From NCBI RefSeq assembly GCF_005116505.1, contig NZ_SWBR01000004.1:404830-468829 (forward strand): DNA of 64,000 bases, written 5' to 3'. The DNA is from Pedobacter polaris. Its GTDB lineage: Bacteria > Bacteroidota > Bacteroidia > Sphingobacteriales > Sphingobacteriaceae. The translations under genes were made by a program, and so were the position numbers. Below are positions 60,651-64,000 of this stretch, in pieces. The notes under the pieces were generated by a model that saw only the letters and a program-made list of their open reading frames with translations, made no database searches and had not been told where the DNA came from. Position 1 is the first letter of the stretch; the number at the start of each line of letters is the position of its first letter.

Positions 60651-62684
60651 ATGAGAACTAAATTCAGGCTCAGTTTGTTAGCCTTGCTATTTACAGTAAG
60701 TTTAGCCAATGCTCAACAAAAACATGCTTTAATTTTTGCTATTGGCGAATATCCAGAAGAAGGTGGCTGGAGCAAAATATCTAGCGCTCAAGATGTAGCT
60801 TATATTAAAAATACTTTATTAAAACAGGGTTTTAAAGAAACAGGTATAAAAACTGTTTCAGATTCAGTTGCCACTAAAGCAGGGATAGAAAATGCATTAA
60901 AAAATCTAATCGCTACAGTAAATCCAAAAGACGTAGTAGTGATCCATTTTTCTTCACATGGTGAACAAGTTGCGGATAACAACGGGGATGAGGCTGATGG
61001 CTATGACGAAACCATTGTTTCTTACGATGCTAAGCTTTCTGCAGATAAAGAAGCTGTGGCGAGAGGTAGTGTAAGTAAAACCGAATATGAGAAATTGCAA
61101 GCCAATTATTTTAGAGATGATGAGTTTGGAAAATACATACAGGAATTAAGGACAAAATTAGGTAAAGAGGGCGATGTAATGGTGGTAATGGACAATTGCC
61201 ACTCTGGTACCGGAACTCGTGGCTCTGCTAAAGTTAGAGGGGGTAAGGGTGCCTTAAAGCCAGATGGTTACAATCCAGCATCTAAAAAACAAACTGGTGA
61301 CGAGGTTTTTCAAGAAAATGCTGGAGCGAGAGGTACAGAAACAGATTTGGCAACTTATGTAGTGATATCTGCGGCCTTAGCATCAGAATTAAATTACGAA
61401 ACCACAGGTGATGATGCAGTAAGTATGGGTTCCTTAACCTATGCATTTAGCAAAGTTTTCGAGAATTTACCTGCCGGAACAACTTATCGCACTTTGTTTG
61501 CTAAAATTCAAGCCATCATGAACGAAAAAGTTCCTGGTCAGCATCCAGTATTAGAGGGCAATGGTTTAGATAGAAGCTTGTTTGGCGGTAACTTTGTTAA
61601 TCAAAAACCTTATTTTACAGTAGAAAAAATTACTACACCACTAGATATTGTTGTGAAGGCAGGTACGTTTGCCGGCTTAAATGTTGGGGCAAAAGTAAAT
61701 GTTTATCCAGCAGGTACAGCAGATCCAAGCAAAGCAACCCCATTAGCAAAAGGCGTGGTTACAAAAGCTAGCAATTACCAATCGACAATAAAATTAGATA
61801 AAAGTACTAAGGTAGCACAGCCAAGTTTATTATTTGTATTTGTTTCAGAACCAGTTTTTAATGTAAAGCCAATAGTGGTGGCTATTGCTACTTCTCGAGG
61901 AAATAACAATTACTCTGCAACAGAAACCGATAACATTTCGGCCGCATTAAAAAAATTGAAATTGGTGACCATGGTAGGTACGCCAGATTTGCTAATTGAA
62001 AAAGGAAATGGAGACGATACCATTAAAGTTGCCTCAAATGGATTTCCTTTTGCCAACATAACCAACGCTGCAGATACTGCAGAATTAAGGAAAGTCATTA
62101 ACAGGTATGCACAATACCAATTGCTTCAAAAATTGGTGGTTAAAGATTCTACTGTTACCGCACAAGTGAAATTGGTAAAAGTAACCAACGGCAAACCTGA
62201 TGAGAAATTTATGGCGGCAAAATTTCAAGATATTCCGTATGAATTTAACGAGGGTGATACCATTATGTTATGGGTAAAAAATCCTAGTAAAAAAGATATT
62301 TATGTAAATATATTAGATATACAACCTAACGGACAGATCAACCCAATGCTGCCTAACACTTCGATAGAAAAGCCAATTGTTGCTTCAGAGTTGAAAATTC
62401 CTGCTGGCCAAACCAGAACATTTCCAGAATATATTATCCTATTGGCACCACCACTAGGAACCGAAATTTTTAAGGTATTTGTAACCACAAAAGAGATCAA
62501 TATTGAAGGTTTAGCTACACCAGAATCAGAACAAGTAAAAACTAGGGGTGACCTAAATCTTAGTCAATTTGAAAGCTTAATGATAAATTCAAATAACACC
62601 GCTACCCGTGGGGCACAAGTTTCTGTTAAACCAACTGATGGAAGTGTATTTAATATATTATTTAGAATTAAAGAGAAACAATAA
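60651..62684 (+). CDS. secreted caspase-like (peptidase C14) protein with DUF4384-like tail
   Basis: 677 aa with a signal peptide ending A-N-A-Q. The caspase p20-type fold is indicated by A-L-I-F-A-I-G-E-Y, then H103 in H-F-S-S-H-G-E-Q and C183 in M-D-N-C-H-S-G, the usual His/Cys dyad. The C-terminal third (about 535-650) has G-D-T-I-M-L-W-V-K-N then I-Y-V-N-I-L-D-I-x-P-N-G-x-I, a DUF4384-type beta domain. Bacterial caspase homologues cleave after acidic or basic residues, and their partners are largely unknown. The gene is single, with its own region upstream, and it does not look like part of the glycan locus. Confidence 0.85.
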   Translation: MRTKFRLSLLALLFTVSLANAQQKHALIFAIGEYPEEGGWSKISSAQDVAYIKNTLLKQGFKETGIKTVSDSVATKAGIENALKNLIATVNPKDVVVIHFSSHGEQVADNNGDEADGYDETIVSYDAKLSADKEAVARGSVSKTEYEKLQANYFRDDEFGKYIQELRTKLGKEGDVMVVMDNCHSGTGTRGSAKVRGGKGALKPDGYNPASKKQTGDEVFQENAGARGTETDLATYVVISAALASELNYETTGDDAVSMGSLTYAFSKVFENLPAGTTYRTLFAKIQAIMNEKVPGQHPVLEGNGLDRSLFGGNFVNQKPYFTVEKITTPLDIVVKAGTFAGLNVGAKVNVYPAGTADPSKATPLAKGVVTKASNYQSTIKLDKSTKVAQPSLLFVFVSEPVFNVKPIVVAIATSRGNNNYSATETDNISAALKKLKLVTMVGTPDLLIEKGNGDDTIKVASNGFPFANITNAADTAELRKVINRYAQYQLLQKLVVKDSTVTAQVKLVKVTNGKPDEKFMAAKFQDIPYEFNEGDTIMLWVKNPSKKDIYVNILDIQPNGQINPMLPNTSIEKPIVASELKIPAGQTRTFPEYIILLAPPLGTEIFKVFVTTKEINIEGLATPESEQVKTRGDLNLSQFESLMINSNNTATRGAQVSVKPTDGSVFNILFRIKEKQ

Positions 62685-62726
62685 TCAAACAAACAACAAA
62701 CAAAACAATAGTTTAGGGGGAAGGAG

Positions 62727-62762
62727 AAGGCTGCATCATATTTGGTGTAGCCTTTCTTTTTG
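62727..62762 (+). terminator. intrinsic terminator after the caspase-like gene
   Basis: AAGGCTGCA (62727-62735) pairs with TGTAGCCTT (62746-62754) with one G-U pair, followed by a TCTTTTT run. It lies 43 bases after the caspase-like stop. Confidence 0.7.
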
Positions 62763-62837
62763 GTACCTGATCTTTTTCAAGGTTGAGATGACGGCAAGGG
62801 AGTACGGATTCGTAAATCAAAAGCACCCACTCCTTAC

Positions 62838-64000
62838 TATTCCCCACTGCCCCAAGAGCGCTGGGATGAAGGAACGGCGGGCCATGTGTAGGCCTGTGGG
62901 TGGAAGCATCGTTCTTTCTTGATCTTTTGTTTCTTTTCTATCAAGAGAAAAGAAAGAGCCTCTCGGCGGCGGCGAGCCGAGGCAAGGCTTGTGCAGTGGC
63001 CTTAATAAAAAGTGCTTCGACAGGCTCAGCATGACAAATGAATAATTGATCTGTTATAATTCTCTACGCTCTTTGCCGCGAGGCAACCTGTTTTTCACGT
63101 TCTTATATTTTAGGGGTGTTCAAGAATGCCTTGCATTTTGAGGGGCAAAGAAGGCAAACCCTTTTGGCTTCTCCTAGGCAACCTTGCGCTCTAGCCCTCT
63201 CACAAAACTTGCAAACACAGGCTACGGTTTTGCTGAAGGGCAAAACAGCTATGCCTTTTCCCGCCCTCAAAGCCATCATTTGCCAGTTTTTTCTCCGTTG
63301 CTGGATAAGCCCTGCGTGCTATCAATGTTGGAAAGAAGGAAGAGTTGCTACAATAAACAGCAGGCTACAGGTTGAACCCACAGTTCATTGCAGGAGCCGT
63401 ATGGTCCGTAAACTAAAGTACCAATTATCCTATTCCCCACTGCCCCAAGAGCGTTGGGCTGAAAGAACGGCGGGCCATGTGTAGGCCTGTGGGTGGAAGC
63501 ATCGTTCTTTCTTGATCTTTTGTTTCTTTTCTATCAAGAGAAAAGAAAGAGCCTCTCGGCGGCGGCGAGCCGAGGCAAGGCTTGTGCAATGGCCTTAATA
63601 AAAGTGCTTCGACAGGCTCAGCATGACAACTAAATAACAAGTCTAAACGCTCTTTGCCGCGAGGCAACATACTTTTGAAGCATCAAAAGTATGCAAAAAT
63701 GCTTCGGCTTCTCCTAGGCAACCTTGCGCTCTAGCCCTCTCACAAAACTGGCAAACACAGGCTACGGTTTTGCTGAAGGGCAAAACAGCTATGCCTTTTC
63801 CTGCCCTCAAAGCCTTCATTTGCCAGTTTTTCTTCCGTTGCTGGATAAGCCTTGCGTGCTATCAATGTTAGAAGAAGGGAGGAGTTGCTACATTAAACAG
63901 CAGACTACAGGTTGAACCCACAGTTCATTGCAGGAGCCGTATGGTCCGTAAACTAAAGTACCAATTATCCTATTCCCCACTGCCCCAAGAGCGTTGGATG
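62838..64000. repeat. GC-richer tandem repeat array, 540-593 base period, runs off the window
   Basis: A module that opens with TATTCCCCACTGCCCC starts at 62838, 63431 and 63971. A second module that opens with GGCTTCTCCTAGGCA starts at 63166 and 63706. The array is thus A, spacer, B, A, spacer, B and the start of A; the spacers differ in length and sequence. Both copies of module A contain a perfect hairpin with TTTCTTTTCT and AGAAAAGAAA arms (62930-62955 and 63523-63548). The second spacer holds another, CATACTTTTG with CAAAAGTATG (63668-63693). The short open frames here have no protein-like character and change with the repeat. No gene is apparent after the caspase-like one. Confidence 0.7.

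Noticed and set aside
62608..62922. ORF overlapping the end of the caspase-like gene and the terminator
   Set aside because: It runs through an intrinsic terminator into the repeat array; the peptide is low-complexity and not protein-like.
63385..63420. Possible group II intron end, from GAGCCGTATGGTCCG
   Set aside because: The segment recalls an intron domain, but no reverse transcriptase, no domain V hairpin and no matching partner were found; the repeat array explains it.
63116..63915. Short ORFs within the repeat array
   Set aside because: They follow the repeat unit rather than codon constraints, occur on both strands, and change length between copies.

Overview
The window looks like chromosome of a low-GC Bacteroidota, most likely a Pedobacter-like member of the Sphingobacteriaceae. 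The signs are two SusC/SusD pairs, many signal peptides ending in a Gln just after the Ala, a Bacteroidota-type promoter (TTTG, 21 bases, TATATTTA), few Shine-Dalgarno sites, and a membrane sensor fused to a transposase-type zinc ribbon.

Region 1 (619-23386, plus strand) is the most unusual part. Ten genes follow one another with gaps of 2-21 bases or small overlaps, apart from one 114-base gap. The first encodes an ExoY/edema-factor/CyaA-type nucleotidyl cyclase. It is followed by a 1626-residue beta-rich protein that I place in DUF6603, three proteins of unnamed families (435, 286 and about 1163 aa), a Kelch-like protein, a secreted beta-propeller-like protein, and four tandem paralogues of secreted fibre-like proteins with a peptidase S74 self-cleaving chaperone. 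The first six lack signal peptides and the last five have them. A toxin-type cyclase next to surface-fibre proteins is my best candidate for an undescribed system; its function is inference.

Region 2 (23387-24900) is a decay zone. It holds a possible 45-codon ORF, a duplicated GAGATGTACCA motif, a HEPN-like gene broken by an in-frame TAA, and the 5' stub of a thiol-disulfide-type lipoprotein or secreted protein. Two housekeeping-type genes follow (MazG-like pyrophosphohydrolase and MaoC-like dehydratase), then a PL6 lyase on the minus strand.

Region 3 (27323-60447) is a large polysaccharide utilisation locus. It starts with a 7TM-DISM sensor carrying a C-terminal IS1595-type zinc ribbon. An 849-base regulatory region follows, with four TGGAC units spaced exactly 11 bases and a second pair of 17-base repeats. 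Then come susC-susD-susC-susD, GH2, an agarase-like clan A hydrolase, GH10, GH3, GH2-malectin, ThuA-like, a DUF5009-type membrane acyltransferase, GH18, GH2, an alginate-lyase-domain lyase, a beta-helix protein, GH88 and mannonate dehydratase (uxuA). The lyase, GH88, GH2 and UxuA combination points to a glucuronic-acid-containing glycan that is cleaved outside, imported through SusCD, trimmed in the periplasm and fed into the hexuronate pathway. The exact polymer cannot be read from the sequence.

Region 4 (60448-64000) has a secreted caspase-like protein with a DUF4384-like tail, a terminator, and then a GC-richer tandem repeat array with a 540-593 base period that runs off the window end. 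REP-like palindromes are scattered in the larger gaps. I saw no tRNA, rRNA or CRISPR array.
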